64,000 nucleotides of DNA from an uncultured Clostridium sp. (GTDB taxonomy: Bacteria; Bacillota; Clostridia; TANB77; CAG-508): positions 192,031-256,030 of the forward strand of contig CAMJCT010000001.1 of the NCBI GenBank assembly GCA_946404215.1. The letters are read 5' to 3'. This document shows positions 63,653 to 64,000 of this stretch, one piece after another (the first letter of the stretch is position 1; every line of letters starts with the position of its first letter). The translations under genes and the position numbers were made by a program. The notes under the pieces are model-generated. The model was not told the DNA's origin. It ran no database searches and worked only from the letters and a program-made list of their open reading frames with translations.

Positions 63653-64000
63653 TTAATTATATTTATTCATGGCTTTATCTATTCCATCTTTTAGTATTTC
63701 TATTACTGCATTTTTTGCAAGCTCTACACCCTCATTTAATTTTTCTTTTTCTTCTTTTGGAATAGCTCCTATTACATATTCAATTAAATCTGATTTGTCT
63801 TCTGGCGCTCCTATTCCAATTCTTACTCTTTTAAAGCTTTCAGTTTTTAATTCTTCAACAACTGACTTCATACCGTTATGCGAACCTGAACCTCCGGATT
63901 TTCTAATTTTTATTTTGCCTGGCTCAATATCTATATCATCATATATTACTATTATATTGTCTAAATCTATTTTATAAAAGTCTACTACTTCTTTTATACT
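63653..64000 (-). CDS. pth: Peptidyl-tRNA hydrolase (5' end cut by window edge)
   Basis: Recycles peptidyl-tRNA. C-terminal about 115 residues only, open to the window edge. YDDIDIEPGKIKIRKSGGSGSHNG (catalytic-cleft Asp and Asn region), KSVVEELKTESFKRVRIGIGAPEDK and VIGAIPKEEKEKL are family motifs. Start lies outside the window. Confidence 0.93.
   Translation of the reverse strand, partial: SIKEVVDFYKIDLDNIIVIYDDIDIEPGKIKIRKSGGSGSHNGMKSVVEELKTESFKRVRIGIGAPEDKSDLIEYVIGAIPKEEKEKLNEGVELAKNAVIEILKDGIDKAMNKYN

Overview
The window is about 28-30% G+C by eye, with nearly every gene on the minus strand. It looks like a low-GC, spore-forming Clostridia-type Firmicute, probably an uncultured gut lineage. 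Supporting evidence: a SpoIIP homologue, a type-A-like RNase P RNA, the rimP-nusA-rnpM-L7Ae-infB-rbfA-nrnA-truB operon, der-plsY-gpsA, relA next to recJ, class A PBP, a sortase with a short sorted protein, and a CpsB/C/D capsule system. No rRNA, tRNA, CRISPR array or complete transposase gene was seen.

Layout (transcription mostly right to left): 1-6 kb hisS (cut by the window edge), an MBL hydrolase, relA and recJ. 6.1-6.6 kb a repeat-flanked hairpin and rnpB. 6.7-8.6 kb small hypothetical and zinc-ribbon proteins. 8.6-13.5 kb gpsA, plsY, der, pyk. 13.7-21.9 kb a surface-glycan/pilin-like cluster, ending at pgi. 23.5-26.8 kb spoIIP, a small membrane protein, glmM. 26.9-42 kb a capsule/exopolysaccharide locus: CpsB, CpsD, CpsC, Ugd, FrhB-like protein, flippase, pyruvyltransferase, polymerase, two glycosyltransferases, a phosphoribosyltransferase/PHP pair, an epimerase and the initiating sugar-phosphate transferase. 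42-50.7 kb membrane protein, sortase and substrate, VanZ-like protein, argS, cysS, PBP1A. 50.7-59.2 kb the translation/transcription operon. 59.4-64 kb a large unknown protein, rimO, rng and pth (cut by the window edge).

The main discovery is a recoding pattern. Five genes (recJ, der, pgi and two unknown proteins) are broken in the standard reading by what looks like one extra C, and in all five the extra C creates an in-frame CGG codon. Skipping that C (+1) reads GGA or GGG (Gly) and restores a full-length protein; in recJ, der and pgi the restored Gly sits in a family-conserved motif. Reading the minus-strand genes by eye I found about 75 out-of-frame CGG trinucleotides but only six in-frame CGG codons: these five plus one near the 3' end of an unknown gene, where a +1 shift also gives a sensible end. 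I found no other in-frame CGG codon. CGA and CGT are used normally for Arg. This suggests that CGG has no ordinary sense use here and acts as a +1 frameshift (or CGGN four-base) signal. Der and Pgi are core proteins, so the shift would have to be efficient. A sequencing artefact would not be expected to respect codon phase, but it must be excluded first.

Other structure: at least three families of short dispersed repeats, some of which contribute codons to hisS, truB and spoIIP; a hairpin that buries the Shine-Dalgarno of the gene after truB; and a 35-codon ORF abutting the capsule initiating transferase.
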